From contig DBYP01000018.1 in assembly GCA_002309885.1 (NCBI GenBank), forward strand, positions 62,001-126,000: a stretch of DNA of 64,000 bases. Reading direction: 5' to 3'. Below are positions 17,656-26,449 of the stretch, one piece after another (within the stretch, counting starts at the first letter, position 1; each line of letters starts with the position of its first letter). Under the pieces are notes generated by a model. The model was not told the DNA's origin. It ran no database searches and saw only the letters and a program-made list of their open reading frames with translations. The translations under genes and the position numbers were made by a program. This stretch comes from Verrucomicrobia bacterium UBA1183 (GTDB lineage: Bacteria > Verrucomicrobiota > Verrucomicrobiia > Opitutales > UBA9783).

Positions 17656-18220
17656 GGACTATCGCTTGCTTAAATGCTTCTACAGGAAAGCCCATAATGT
17701 TGGTATAATCTTCCGTGGAAAACGTTGCGAATGTTTTGGTTAAAGGATGCTGTATCGCATAAGCTCCCGCCTTGTCCAACGGTTGGATTGTGTGTAAATA
17801 TTTTTCTATAAAGTCGGGATCCAGTTGTGCGAATGTTACAGGGGAATGTACGGCAAATTCTCTGTAAAAATGTTCCGATCTACAAATGATACACACGGCT
17901 GTAATGACGTGATGCGTTTGTCCCGCTAATTGCTCCAGCATCCAACGTGCCTCTTCGAGATTTTTAGGCTTATTTAACATAGTATGCCCTAAAACCACGA
18001 TAGTATCGGCTCCAATGACATAGGCGTTAGGATATTTTTCAGCAACGTATTCCGCTTTTTTTTGAGCGTTGATTTGGGCAACAAATTCCGGTTGTTTGCC
18101 TTCGGGGATTGTGTGCAGCTCCTCTACGGATGCGGAACAGACCTCGAAGTCCGTTATTACAGTGCGTAATAATTCTATCCGTCGCGGGGAAGAAGAAGCC
18201 AATATCCATTTTGGGGGCAT
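17642..18220 (-). CDS. maf: Maf-like nucleoside triphosphate pyrophosphatase
   Basis: 192 residues with the Maf signature ASSSPRRIELL, the QKKAEYVAEKYP helix and the catalytic GADTIVVLG. Also present are LNKPKNLEEA, GQTHHVITAV and DKAGAYAIQ. It hydrolyses dTTP/UTP or modified nucleotides to monophosphates (housekeeping). It starts three bases after the stop of sufU on the same strand, so it is the likely third gene of the sufS-sufU unit. Confidence 0.93.
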   Translation of the reverse strand: MPPKWILASSSPRRIELLRTVITDFEVCSASVEELHTIPEGKQPEFVAQINAQKKAEYVAEKYPNAYVIGADTIVVLGHTMLNKPKNLEEARWMLEQLAGQTHHVITAVCIICRSEHFYREFAVHSPVTFAQLDPDFIEKYLHTIQPLDKAGAYAIQHPLTKTFATFSTEDYTNIMGFPVEAFKQAIVPIAG

Positions 18221-18223
18221 AAA

Positions 18224-18700
18224 TCAGCAACAGCAATTATGTTGGCAAGAACAGGATTCCGAGACCGTTTCCCCTTTAGAAGGTTGTTCTAAAGCCTTCA
18301 AGAAGGTATGCCAAGCGAGTGTGGCGCATTTCAGTCGCGCCGGAAATTTTCGGACGCCCAGCAAAGCCTCCATTTCGCCCAAATTTTCGGGCACAGCCTT
18401 CTCCGGATCGTTCAACAGCTCTATAAACGCTAAAGCATCTTTTTTAGCAACGTCGGCGGTTTTCCCCTTCAAATACTCTGTCATTAGCGAAGCGGAGCTC
18501 TTGCATATGGCACAACTTTGCCCTGTAAAGGAAATCTGTTTTAATTTATTGTCTTCCAAATTCAAAAATACGGAAATTTCATCGCCACAGAGCGGATTAT
18601 GTCCGTGCGCTTTCGAGATTGCGTCCGGCATTTCGAAAAAATTATTCGGATGTTCATTGTGTGCGAGCAAAACTTCTTGATAAATTTCCTGCAAACTCAT
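18224..18700 (-). CDS. sufU: SufU-type Fe-S cluster assembly sulfurtransferase
   Basis: 158 residues. Conserved SufU/IscU cysteines lie in HNPLCGDEI, GQSCAICKSSASLM and ARLKCATLAW. SufU uses bound zinc to accept sulfur from SufS. The C-terminus ends in an unusual Cys/His-rich tail (SCSCQHNCCC) beyond the usual family end, possibly an additional metal or persulfide site. It overlaps sufS by four bases, fitting a two-protein sulfur transfer pair. Confidence 0.92.
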   Translation of the reverse strand: MSLQEIYQEVLLAHNEHPNNFFEMPDAISKAHGHNPLCGDEISVFLNLEDNKLKQISFTGQSCAICKSSASLMTEYLKGKTADVAKKDALAFIELLNDPEKAVPENLGEMEALLGVRKFPARLKCATLAWHTFLKALEQPSKGETVSESCSCQHNCCC

Positions 18701-19941
18701 AATTTAAAAAGGGATTGAGCATTTTTTAAAGCTTCAACAAGGCGATCGACATCCTCGCAGGTATTGTATAGGCCGAAGGAGGCTCGAACAACACCGCCAT
18801 TGCATTTCAGACGCCGCATCAGCGGTTGGCAGCAGTGGAATCCGGCTCTCAAAGCGATATTGTGATCATTAACCACCGTCGCAACATCGTGCGGATGGAT
18901 GCCCTCTATGTTAAAAGAAATAACCGCGGTTCTTTTCTGTGGATGACCGATGATATGCAGATTTGGAACGGATTGTAGGGCATGTTCAGCATAAACAATG
19001 ACCTTATCTTCGTAAGCGGTTAAAGATTCCCACGTAAATTGGCGCAGATACTGGATTGCTTCGCCAAGTCCGATGATGTCGGCAACCGGTGGTGTTCCAG
19101 CTTCAAATCGACTTGGGATGGCTGCTGGTGTAAAAGAATCGATATACACCGTTTCCATCATGGTGCCTCCGCCATGATAAGGCGGTAATGCTTCTAAAAG
19201 TTCCTTTTTGCCGTAAAAAAATCCGGATCCCATAGGTCCGTACATTTTGTGTCCTGAACCAACCAAAAAATCGCAATCTAACGTTTTTACATCAATTGGC
19301 AAGTGGGCGACTGCTTGAGAAGCATCGATGAGCACCATTGTACCATTGGCGTGCGCTTGAGTGATGATGTTTTTCAAGTCGGGCGTTGTTCCGACAACAT
19401 TCGAAACATGCGTTACGGCCAACAACTTTGTTTTGGGAGTCAACAACTGATCTAGCTGTTTAACATCCAGATTTCCATCTTCATCGACTTGCCAACCCTT
19501 TACATGGATGCCGCGCTTGATTTGTTGCATTTGCCAAGGTATCATGTTGGAATGGTGTTCCAACTCTGAAACGATAACCTCGTCCTCTTTTTGAAAATGG
19601 TGTTGTGCAATGATTTCTGCGAGACAGTTAATAGCTTCGGTGGCACCCCGTGTGAAAACAATTTCTTCTACGTGTTCCGCTCCAATAAAATCTGCTAACG
19701 TCTTTCTTGCACCTTCGTAGGCTTGTGTTGCTAAATTTCCCCATTCATAAAATCCGCGATGAACATTAGCGTTTTTATGTAAATAAAAATCTTCCAAAGC
19801 GTCTATGACACATTGTGGTTTCTGTGTCGTTGCCGAATTATCCAGGTAAACAATGGGATCACCTTGAGCGTTGCAATAGGTTAACGCCGGAAAATCTTTA
19901 CGTATAGTTTTAGCATCAAAAGTGGCTTGCGGAGATTTCAT
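18697..19941 (-). CDS. sufS: Cysteine desulfurase SufS
   Basis: 414 residues of a group II, PLP-dependent desulfurase: VYLDNSATTQKP, VFTRGATEAIN, the ELEHHSNMIPW His site, the PLP Lys in VGSGHKMYGPMGSG, and the active Cys in RAGFHCCQPLM. It takes sulfur from cysteine and passes it to SufU, encoded next with a four-base overlap. It lies directly downstream of tRNA-Gln on the same strand (15-base gap). Confidence 0.95.
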   Translation of the reverse strand: MKSPQATFDAKTIRKDFPALTYCNAQGDPIVYLDNSATTQKPQCVIDALEDFYLHKNANVHRGFYEWGNLATQAYEGARKTLADFIGAEHVEEIVFTRGATEAINCLAEIIAQHHFQKEDEVIVSELEHHSNMIPWQMQQIKRGIHVKGWQVDEDGNLDVKQLDQLLTPKTKLLAVTHVSNVVGTTPDLKNIITQAHANGTMVLIDASQAVAHLPIDVKTLDCDFLVGSGHKMYGPMGSGFFYGKKELLEALPPYHGGGTMMETVYIDSFTPAAIPSRFEAGTPPVADIIGLGEAIQYLRQFTWESLTAYEDKVIVYAEHALQSVPNLHIIGHPQKRTAVISFNIEGIHPHDVATVVNDHNIALRAGFHCCQPLMRRLKCNGGVVRASFGLYNTCEDVDRLVEALKNAQSLFKL

Positions 19942-19956
19942 TCTAGGTTCCTAAAG

Positions 19957-20030
19957 TGGCTGCCCGACAAGGATTCGAACCTCGACATAATGAACCAAAA
20001 TCATTTGTGCTACCATTACACAATCGGGCA
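19957..20030 (-). tRNA. tRNA-Gln(TTG), CCA encoded
   Basis: On the minus strand: acceptor TGCCCGA/TCGGGCA, D arm GTGT..GCAC, anticodon stem AATGA/TCATT with loop TTTTGGT (anticodon TTG), T arm containing GGTTCGAATCC, discriminator G and encoded CCA. Full cloverleaf. Confidence 0.97.
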
Positions 20031-20459
20031 ATCCAAACCTAAATAAACACGTTATCGTTCCAACCGTCAAGATTATTTTGATAAATCGTGGTAGGATATC
20101 TTCCCTTACAATACAATTCCTATTCTCAATGGCGCTGGAGTGCGTCTATACAAGCTAAAGTGCTGCAATTTGAAGGATTTTTATAAAAAATTCCTCAAAT
20201 TAAAAGACCTCGCAACGGTTATGCCGAAAAAACTGAAAAAAGCAACTTGAACGTCTCTAAATACTTTCGCTCATTTCAAAAATGACAAACTCCGGCCGCG
20301 TGTTACCACGATCTTCTTGTTGGCTATGTCCCAGTTTTTCAAACGATTGCCGGATTACACGGCTTCTTCTTGCTTGTTTAACTTCGGATATCTTTACGGA
20401 GGTGTAACATTATTTTCACGGGACGACTTTTGCAAGAAGTTTATTCCATGTTTTGGTAT
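20031..20459. other. Gene-poor stretch with a repeat remnant and a possible decayed ORF
   Basis: 429 bases with no convincing gene. 20137-20210 is a reverse-orientation fragment of the interspersed repeat (GGAGTGCGTCTATACAAGC then the terminal stem). From about 20270 to 20440 a minus-strand frame is open for some 55 codons without a good start and resembles nothing I can name; it may be a remnant. Confidence 0.5.
20137..20210 (-). repeat. MITE-like interspersed repeat, copy 4 (fragment)
   Basis: Terminal inverted repeat GAGTGCGTCTATACAAGCTA followed by the AT-rich terminal stem (AAGGATTTTTATAAAAAATT). The rest of the element is missing. Confidence 0.65.
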
Positions 20460-21350
20460 CTAAGCCTTCTTATAGCCTATCGCGACCCAGTTTACGTCGG
20501 GATCTTCGGAAAACGAAATATTTTCCAAACCAGATTTTGTCATTAAGTCAACGATATCCGCTTTGGAATAACGTTTTTCATAACAAGTACCGAATCGATC
20601 CAAAGCGCAATTTTTCATGTTATAAAAAGCTCCTCGGCGGTAAGCGCTTAAAGGGATATTTTTGTACGGTAAGCGTAATTTTTCAGCGATAAAAGCAATT
20701 TTTGCCAGAGGATAATATACCAAAGCTGCTATCGTATTTGTAACTAAGATCTTCAATTTATGTGGTAATCTGCAAATGCATTTCCTCAAAACATCACTAC
20801 ATTCCCAAATCAACTTAAACCATAATGGTCTATTTTCAAAATTATAATACATATAAACCAAAAATGGTGCCCCAGGTTTCAATTTATCCGCACATGCCTT
20901 CATAGCAGACAAAGTATCCGGTATATGGTGAAGAACGCCTAGACAATAACCAAAATCCTGACTCGATTCAGCCAAAGGCATGCTGTTTATGGTTGTATTA
21001 TAAAAATTAACATTGGAAAATTTCGATAACTTACTTTTTGCAATTTCAATTGCATTGGAGGGATCCACGCAATTCAATTTAGCAATTTTTGCGTATTTTC
21101 CAGATAATATAAATTCGGCCCAACGTCCCGAACCACATCCAGCATCAAAACCCTCAGCATTATCTGGCAATTTCCCCCAAGGAAATATTGAAAAATAACC
21201 ATCGAATTCATGTTTTAAGTCTTCAAGCGGCCTTTCACTATTTGTAAAAGAATGCCATTCTCTACCGAAATGATTGACCACATTGATATCCAAATTATCC
21301 GATTTCTGAAACATGGAACAGATGAAATCAAATATCTTATATAAATGCAA
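20460..21350 (-). CDS. Class I SAM-dependent methyltransferase
   Basis: 296 residues (an internal ATG at residue 13 is an alternative start). Motif I is FDAGCGSGRWAEFIL, with an acidic motif II in LNCVDPSNAIEIAK and a later motif in GYCLGVLHHIPDTLSAM and LKPGAPFLVYMYY. This is a methyltransferase-11/UbiE-like fold with a hydrophobic segment (about 185-220) that may bind lipid or membrane. Substrate unknown. The gene is visibly more AT-rich than its neighbours and lies next to a gene-poor tRNA-flanked stretch, hinting at acquisition. Confidence 0.82.
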   Translation of the reverse strand: MHLYKIFDFICSMFQKSDNLDINVVNHFGREWHSFTNSERPLEDLKHEFDGYFSIFPWGKLPDNAEGFDAGCGSGRWAEFILSGKYAKIAKLNCVDPSNAIEIAKSKLSKFSNVNFYNTTINSMPLAESSQDFGYCLGVLHHIPDTLSAMKACADKLKPGAPFLVYMYYNFENRPLWFKLIWECSDVLRKCICRLPHKLKILVTNTIAALVYYPLAKIAFIAEKLRLPYKNIPLSAYRRGAFYNMKNCALDRFGTCYEKRYSKADIVDLMTKSGLENISFSEDPDVNWVAIGYKKA

Positions 21351-21407
21351 GCTTTTTATACGGGCTCTAGACTAGCATCTCTTAAAATTTCCTCCAAAAT
21401 GTGATAG

Positions 21408-22031
21408 TTATTCTTCCGCAGAACTTTCTAGTAAATCGAGGATTTCCTGAAATCCACGATGGCGTGCAACACCGATGGCCGTACTTCCATATCCATCTAC
21501 AAGGTTAGGATTAGCACCCCGGTTTAACAACAATGTAACAGTTGCTATATCGTTATTGCGTACAGCCTTAACAAGAGGAATCCAAGGCTCGTCCTCTAAG
21601 CCATCAGGGCTAGCTCCATATTCTAACAATGCTCTGGCAACCTCAGTATGCTTTTCTTGTACTGCCATGGTTAAAGCTGAAGCTCCTTCATTATCTCTGT
21701 CGTTCAGTGCATTCGGCTCGGCTCCATTAGCTAATAAATCGCGAGCGACTTCTACGTGTCCATGCTCAGCTGCATAAAAAAGAGGTGTCAAATCAAAACG
21801 ATCCCTAGCGTTGACATGATTTGGATGTGACATTATTAAGTCTTGTGCAATCTCAATTAGTCCAGCCTCAGCAGCTCTATGAAGTGTACCTGGGCAGCTT
21901 GCGAAACCGGTCGATATGTCATAAAACATATCCTCAGGTGTTTGTTGTGACGTTCCACACTGTCCTTTACCAAAAACACAAACACAACCAACAATACTAA
22001 AGGCGATTATTAAGTGTTTTAATCTCTTCAT
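21408..22031 (-). CDS. Exported ankyrin-repeat protein
   Basis: 207 residues from the ATG at 22031, which gives a clean signal peptide (MKRLKHLIIAFSIVGCVCVF); the longer frame adds nine residues. Four to five ankyrin repeats follow, for example TPLFYAAEHGHVEVARDLLA, ALTMAVQEKHTEVARALLEY and PLVKAVRNNDIATVTLLLNR. Ankyrin proteins mediate protein contacts; exported ones are common in host-associated bacteria. A periplasmic role is equally possible. Confidence 0.85.
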   Translation of the reverse strand: MKRLKHLIIAFSIVGCVCVFGKGQCGTSQQTPEDMFYDISTGFASCPGTLHRAAEAGLIEIAQDLIMSHPNHVNARDRFDLTPLFYAAEHGHVEVARDLLANGAEPNALNDRDNEGASALTMAVQEKHTEVARALLEYGASPDGLEDEPWIPLVKAVRNNDIATVTLLLNRGANPNLVDGYGSTAIGVARHRGFQEILDLLESSAEE

Positions 22032-22203
22032 AATAAGTGCTATATACTTACAAAACACATATGATTGTCAAGGCTAAACCTACCTTGAAGGCACATTCAA
22101 CTTTGAAGTTGCAAATGGCAGTATGGAAACACGGATTGCTTTTGTTATTTATTTGACTTAAAAGCAGAATTTGTTTTTGATTGAAAGGTCTTGTAGAAAA
22201 TAA

Positions 22204-22291
22204 GGAAGGATGGCAGAGTGGACGATTGCGACGGTCTTGAAAACCGTTAAACCGAAAGGTTTCGGGGGTTCGAATCCCTCTCCTTCCGCCA
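22204..22291 (+). tRNA. tRNA-Ser(TGA), CCA encoded
   Basis: Acceptor GGAAGGA/TCCTTCC, anticodon stem ACGGT/ACCGT with loop CTTGAAA (anticodon TGA), a long variable arm (AAACCGAAAGGTTT), T loop TTCGAAT, discriminator G and encoded CCA. TTGACT about 50 bases upstream could be its -35 box, with a weak TTTGAT 17 bases later. Confidence 0.97.
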
Positions 22292-22304
22292 GGGGGCTAT
22301 TTGT

Positions 22305-23345
22305 ATGCAGTCGAAAAAAGTTTTAATCTTAGGAGCGAATGGTTTTATCGGAAGCACGTTGTGTGCACATTTGTTGGCAAAAACGCAACATGAAGTTTAT
22401 GCGGTGGATTTGGGTACGCATAAATTAATCCCATGTTTGAATCACCCACGTTTCCACTTTCAGGAGTTGGATTTGTTGATTCATAATGAAGCCATCGAGT
22501 ACCTGGTACGGAAATGTGATATCGTTTTGCCTTTGGTTGCTATTGCAACCCCCGGCGTTTATGTTACCAAGCCATTGAGTGTATTTGAGCTAGATTTCGA
22601 AGCGAATTTGAAAGTTGTGCGTTGGTGTGCGAAATACAATAAGCGTGTTATTTTCCCATCCACTTCCGAAGTTTACGGAATGGCTACGGACGAGGCTTTT
22701 GAAGAGCATACAACCGATTTCATTCTTGGTCCTATTGAAAAGCAGCGCTGGATTTATTCCTGCTGCAAACAATTGATGGATCGTGTCATTTTTGCTTACG
22801 GCTTTGAGCAAGGTTTGGATTATACGCTATTTAGACCGTTCAATTTTATTGGAGCAAAACTGGACGATATTCGTAATGATGCTGGTTCGCGTGTGCTTAC
22901 ACAGTTTTTACATAATGCACTCAATAAAAAACCGATCGAGCTGGTGGATGGTGGTCTGCAAACGCGTTGCTTTGTTTATATCGATGATGGAGTTGATTGT
23001 TTGATCCGCATTATAAATAATGAAAACGGTTGCGCAACCCGCGGTATTTTCAATATCGGCAATCCGAAGGAAAATTATTCCATCGCACAGTTGGCTGAAT
23101 TTGTTAAAGATGCCATCGCAACTTTCGATCCCGTTTTGGCAAAGACTATCGAGATAAAATCCGTTTCCGCCGAAGAACATTACGGAAGCGCTTATCAGGA
23201 TGTCGCTCGACGTGTACCTTCCATCAAAGAAGCACAAACAAAGCTGGGTTGGTCACCAAAGACAACTTTGCAGGAGGCGTTGAAGTCTATCCTGGCTTAT
23301 CACCTTCAAGGCAAAGATCCCGACGCGGAGCTGTTAGGGAAGTAA
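22305..23345 (+). CDS. UDP-glucuronate decarboxylase, ArnA C-terminal type
   Basis: 346 residues of an extended SDR/epimerase: Rossmann motif [16 protein letters not shown], active-site region [16 protein letters not shown] and the Tyr-Lys-like [17 protein letters not shown], with [15 protein letters not shown]. The series [16 protein letters not shown] and [16 protein letters not shown] is characteristic of the ArnA dehydrogenase/decarboxylase half, which converts UDP-glucuronate to a UDP-4-keto-pentose. The formyltransferase half of ArnA is absent. It could feed lipid A modification, a surface glycan or UDP-xylose-like sugars. It begins 13 bases after tRNA-Ser. Confidence 0.85.
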   Translation: MQSKKVLILGANGFIGSTLCAHLLAKTQHEVYAVDLGTHKLIPCLNHPRFHFQELDLLIHNEAIEYLVRKCDIVLPLVAIATPGVYVTKPLSVFELDFEANLKVVRWCAKYNKRVIFPSTSEVYGMATDEAFEEHTTDFILGPIEKQRWIYSCCKQLMDRVIFAYGFEQGLDYTLFRPFNFIGAKLDDIRNDAGSRVLTQFLHNALNKKPIELVDGGLQTRCFVYIDDGVDCLIRIINNENGCATRGIFNIGNPKENYSIAQLAEFVKDAIATFDPVLAKTIEIKSVSAEEHYGSAYQDVARRVPSIKEAQTKLGWSPKTTLQEALKSILAYHLQGKDPDAELLGK

Positions 23346-23582
23346 GAGAGAAAGTGTGATGGTTTTGAGAGGTCTTTTGTAAAAACCATTCGAGTGCTTT
23401 TATTTTCTTTACGTTTTTAAGGGATGGGGGATTTTTTAAAAAAATACCTTCGCGTTTGCTTTATTAGTTGCTTATTGTGAATTATTTGCATGATTTGGGC
23501 CTAGTGGTACGTTAAAAACATGAACATTAAGCTTTACATTTTGAAAAAATTGCGATTTTCTCTTCTTTGTAGATAATTTATT

Positions 23583-23684
23583 ATGGGAAACCTAAAGAAA
23601 AAACGTATTTTAAAGATGAACAAACACAAGCGCCGGAAGCGGTCCAAGTCGACACGTCACCGGAAGCGGACGTGGTCATTGTAG
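23583..23684 (+). CDS. AURKAIP1/COX24-domain tiny basic protein (33 aa)
   Basis: A 33-residue frame, [20 protein letters not shown] then [12 protein letters not shown]. The core KKR-x4-MNKHKRRKR is the hallmark of the AURKAIP1/COX24 family, the bacterial relatives of mitochondrial ribosomal small-subunit protein mS38, and of similar short ribosome-associated peptides. Over half the residues are Lys or Arg. It is too short for most gene callers. No strong Shine-Dalgarno site is seen. Likely ribosome-associated. Confidence 0.82.
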   Translation: MGNLKKKRILKMNKHKRRKRSKSTRHRKRTWSL

Positions 23685-23737
23685 TTTTAAGGTAGGCTCT
23701 AGGCGATCGAAAAAGACCATTCAATACGCACGGTTTT

Positions 23738-23899
23738 ATGTACGAAGAGTTACTGAGCGATCTTTCCATGGGTGATGATCGGTACCGTGTAGTTGTTGAT
23801 TTTTTCGAGAACTTGGGCTTTCTTAAGGCCAGGGTACATTCAAAATTCCTTGGATTTTTGGCATTATGCCCTGATTTTTACAAGGAAGCAAATGCGTAA
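23738..23899 (+). CDS. Small protein (53 aa), coupled to a membrane protein gene
   Basis: A 53-residue frame from ATG (MYEELLSDLSMGDDRYRVVV...FYKEANA). Its stop lies eight bases inside the next gene, an arrangement typical of translational coupling and the main reason to believe it. It is acidic at the N-terminus and hydrophobic in the middle (FLGFLALC). No family recognised and no Shine-Dalgarno site seen. Confidence 0.5.
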   Translation: MYEELLSDLSMGDDRYRVVVDFFENLGFLKARVHSKFLGFLALCPDFYKEANA

Positions 23900-24572
23900 G
23901 TGTTGTTGGTCGAGAGGAAGCTGTTCCGGTTCTGCTGGGTTAATGGTTTTCATAGGCTTGATCGTTTTGATGGAGCTTTGTATCTTGGTATGCGTAGGGC
24001 GGACAGTAAATGTTGTGGACGCCTTTAAGACCAATCTCGTGCTATTTTACCATTTTTTATCGACGCATGGATGGTGTATGATTGCAGCATTAGCTTTTTT
24101 GCCCACATTCGGTATTCCTATTTCCCCACTTTGGATTTTAGCTGGAGTGTTTTGGGGAATAAAATTATCGCTGATTATTGTAGCGCTTTGTTTGGTCTTT
24201 AACCTAATCTTTTCGTATTTTTTCTATCAAAAATGTTTTAATCAAATACTGTATAAGTGGATATTGAAGAAAAAAGATTTGACACAATTGCTTCATACCG
24301 ATCGGCTGAATAGCATAAAATGGTGCTTGCTTATTCAATTGATACCGCAGGTGCCCTATATGGGGCAAGTCTACGTACTTTCAAGTCTCAAAGAGGTCAA
24401 TTTTTGGCATTATTTAAGTATCAGTTGGCTGTTCCAATTTTTGTGGGCCGTAGGATTTATTTTGGGTGGAAATGCCCTTAAATACGGGCAATGGGGGTTG
24501 ATGGCATTTGGCTTGATACTTCTTATAATTTATTTGATGCACAAAGGGTTTGCACGTTATAGAAAATTGTAA
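23892..24572 (+). CDS. VTT/TVP38-like membrane protein
   Basis: 226 residues from the internal ATG at 23892 (MRKCCWSRGSCSG); the longest frame starts at 23793, but that part overlaps the 53-aa frame and carries no transmembrane signal. Five or so membrane helices, with the VTT-like centre FGIPISPLWILAGVFWG and a later LIQLIPQVPYMGQVYVLS helix pair. VTT/DedA-type proteins are linked to lipid scrambling or transport. The stop overlaps the start of xseA by one base (TAATG). Confidence 0.72.
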   Translation: MRKCCWSRGSCSGSAGLMVFIGLIVLMELCILVCVGRTVNVVDAFKTNLVLFYHFLSTHGWCMIAALAFLPTFGIPISPLWILAGVFWGIKLSLIIVALCLVFNLIFSYFFYQKCFNQILYKWILKKKDLTQLLHTDRLNSIKWCLLIQLIPQVPYMGQVYVLSSLKEVNFWHYLSISWLFQFLWAVGFILGGNALKYGQWGLMAFGLILLIIYLMHKGFARYRKL

Positions 24573-25900
24573 TGATCACGCCACTGATAAAGGGTTTGAT
24601 TTCCGTTCAAGAGCTTTCTGTTTGCTTGAGGCAGCTCGTACGAGAGGCTTTCCCTTTTGTTGCGGTTTATGGTGAAATTTCCAATTTGCGCAAAGTAGGA
24701 CGGACAACATACTTCACGCTGAAAGATGATGCTAGCCGGATTTCGGTGGTTGTTTTCGATAATTTGGAGCAACCCATCAGAGAAGGGCAATCGGTCATTG
24801 TGGAAGGTCGCGTGGACGTTTATATGGTTGCGGGAAGCTACCAAATTATTGCTCGTAAAATAAGACAGCTGGGTATCGGGGTGTTGCAACAAAAATTTGA
24901 ATTGCTGAAGGAAAAGCTTCGCGAGGAAGGGTTGTTTGCCCCTGAAAAAAAATTGCCTGTACCGAAGTTACCGGAACATATCGGTATTATAACCTCTTCG
25001 GAAGCGGCAGCATTGCAAGATTTTTTACAAATTTTGAAACGTAAAAGTTGGCGTGGCCGATTGACATTAGCGCCAGCGTTGGTTCAGGGACAAGCTGCAC
25101 CTCAATCGATCGAAAGAGCATTCAAAGCCTTATCCAACGATACAACTGTAGATCTTATCGTATTGATTCGTGGTGGTGGAAGTTTCGAAGATTTGAACTG
25201 TTTCAATGATGAGCATTTGGTGCGTTTTTTGAGCCATCGCAAAAAGCCGTTGCTTACCGGTATTGGGCACGAAATTAATACAACGCTATGTGATTTTGTT
25301 GCAGATTTACGTGCAGAAACACCGACCGCAGCTGCCGAGATTATAGCGCATCATTTCCAATATGCTCAGGATAATTTTTTGCAATCGGCAGAACGATTGT
25401 TGCACGCATTTCAAAGCTGTTTGCAGCATTTTCAGCAGTCGTTGGTACTGATGCAACAAAAGCTGCAAGCGCAACATCCTGCCTTACCCTTTCAAATTTA
25501 TCGCGAAAGATTTTCGCAGATTTATCAAAAATTAAAAGCAACATTTCAGCATCAACTGCAACTAAAGCAAACTCGTTTTGAAATTAACACCATCGCTTTT
25601 AAGCGCTTTCCGTTTATGGCTGAATTGGATAAAAAAGGGATAGCATTGAAGCATCAAACGGCGCAATTAAACCATCTTTTTGGCAAGCATTGGGAAGCCG
25701 CTTCGGTACAGTATGAAAATACACATCGACTGTTGAGAGCGTCGGATCCAAAACGCCTGCTTTCCTGTGGATTGTTTTTCCCTGTTCAGGAATCTACAAA
25801 AGAGATTCAGGATGTTCGTACATTGCGACCGGGCGACGACCATTGTTTCTTGCATAAATCGGGATGTTACAAAATGCGCGTTCTTGAGAAGGTAAATTAA
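24572..25900 (+). CDS. xseA: Exodeoxyribonuclease VII large subunit
   Basis: 442 residues. An N-terminal OB fold (VYGEISNLRKVGRTTYFTLK), then the catalytic domain with GIITSSEAAALQDFL, LIVLIRGGGSFEDLNCFND and TGIGHEINTTLCDFVADLRA(ETPTAAAE), followed by a long coiled-coil region (about 265-380) typical of XseA, and a short C-terminal tail. With XseB it degrades single-stranded DNA; xseB is not in the window. Coupled to the membrane-protein gene upstream (TAATG). Confidence 0.95.
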   Translation: MITPLIKGLISVQELSVCLRQLVREAFPFVAVYGEISNLRKVGRTTYFTLKDDASRISVVVFDNLEQPIREGQSVIVEGRVDVYMVAGSYQIIARKIRQLGIGVLQQKFELLKEKLREEGLFAPEKKLPVPKLPEHIGIITSSEAAALQDFLQILKRKSWRGRLTLAPALVQGQAAPQSIERAFKALSNDTTVDLIVLIRGGGSFEDLNCFNDEHLVRFLSHRKKPLLTGIGHEINTTLCDFVADLRAETPTAAAEIIAHHFQYAQDNFLQSAERLLHAFQSCLQHFQQSLVLMQQKLQAQHPALPFQIYRERFSQIYQKLKATFQHQLQLKQTRFEINTIAFKRFPFMAELDKKGIALKHQTAQLNHLFGKHWEAASVQYENTHRLLRASDPKRLLSCGLFFPVQESTKEIQDVRTLRPGDDHCFLHKSGCYKMRVLEKVN

Positions 25901-25901
25901 A

Positions 25902-26035
25902 AAATAAGGGAACTTTTTGAAAAAAGTTTCCCTTAAACCCTCAAAAACTTTTATCATCATTTTGCAACAATGTTGCAAAAATAACGAGAATTTTTGCGAA
26001 AATTTGGGGAAATTTTTACGAAAGAGCTCCCAAAG
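25902..26035 (+). repeat. MITE-like interspersed repeat, copy 5 (forward, truncated)
   Basis: Contains the AAGGGAACTTTTTGAAAAAA stem, CCCTCAAAAACTTTTAT and the palindrome TTGCAACAATGTTGCAA, then degenerates. It lies between convergent xseA and tsaE and runs right up to the tsaE stop. Confidence 0.75.
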
Positions 26036-26449
26036 TTATAACGAGCTCATTGTAATGCGACGAGCGTTGTCGGGTAACACTTCGATAGATAAATGTTGTT
26101 GAAACGCGAGCGTTCCCGGACACAAGCATTCTGGCCATTCCACCACCAAGCAGAAGGGGGGTATGCATAAATCATCTATCGCAAAGGCTTCTAGAGATTC
26201 TTGTTTAAGCCGGTAAGCATCGATGTGAATGAGCCGACGGAGACCATCATGTACGTGCATTATATCAAATGAAGGGCTTCGGACGTTATCAATGTCCCAA
26301 GCCTTACCTAAACACTTTACGAATGCGGTTTTCCCTGCTCCTAGTTCTCCGTGAAGTGCTAAAAAACATGCCGGAGGGCAGCGACGCGCGAATGCTTGGG
26401 CATACGTGTCTAAATCTTCTAGCGAATGAATGATGAATTCGGTGTTCAT
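26036..26449 (-). CDS. tsaE: tRNA threonylcarbamoyladenosine biosynthesis ATPase TsaE
   Basis: 137 residues with Walker A HGELGAGKTAFVKCL, the switch region VRSPSFDIMHVHDG, the LIHIDAYRL segment and VVEWPECL. TsaE supports t6A37 formation in tRNAs that read ANN codons, with TsaD (gene at 39 kb). It overlaps the CPBP protease gene by four bases. Confidence 0.94.
   Translation of the reverse strand: MNTEFIIHSLEDLDTYAQAFARRCPPACFLALHGELGAGKTAFVKCLGKAWDIDNVRSPSFDIMHVHDGLRRLIHIDAYRLKQESLEAFAIDDLCIPPFCLVVEWPECLCPGTLAFQQHLSIEVLPDNARRITMSSL

Noticed and set aside
20270..20440. Transposase remnant beside tRNA-Gln
   Set aside because: An open minus-strand stretch exists but shows no catalytic motif or inverted ends, so no mobile-element call is made.
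23346..23450. A further copy of the interspersed repeat after the ArnA-type gene
   Set aside because: Only short T/A-rich similarity to the terminal stem; too degenerate to count.
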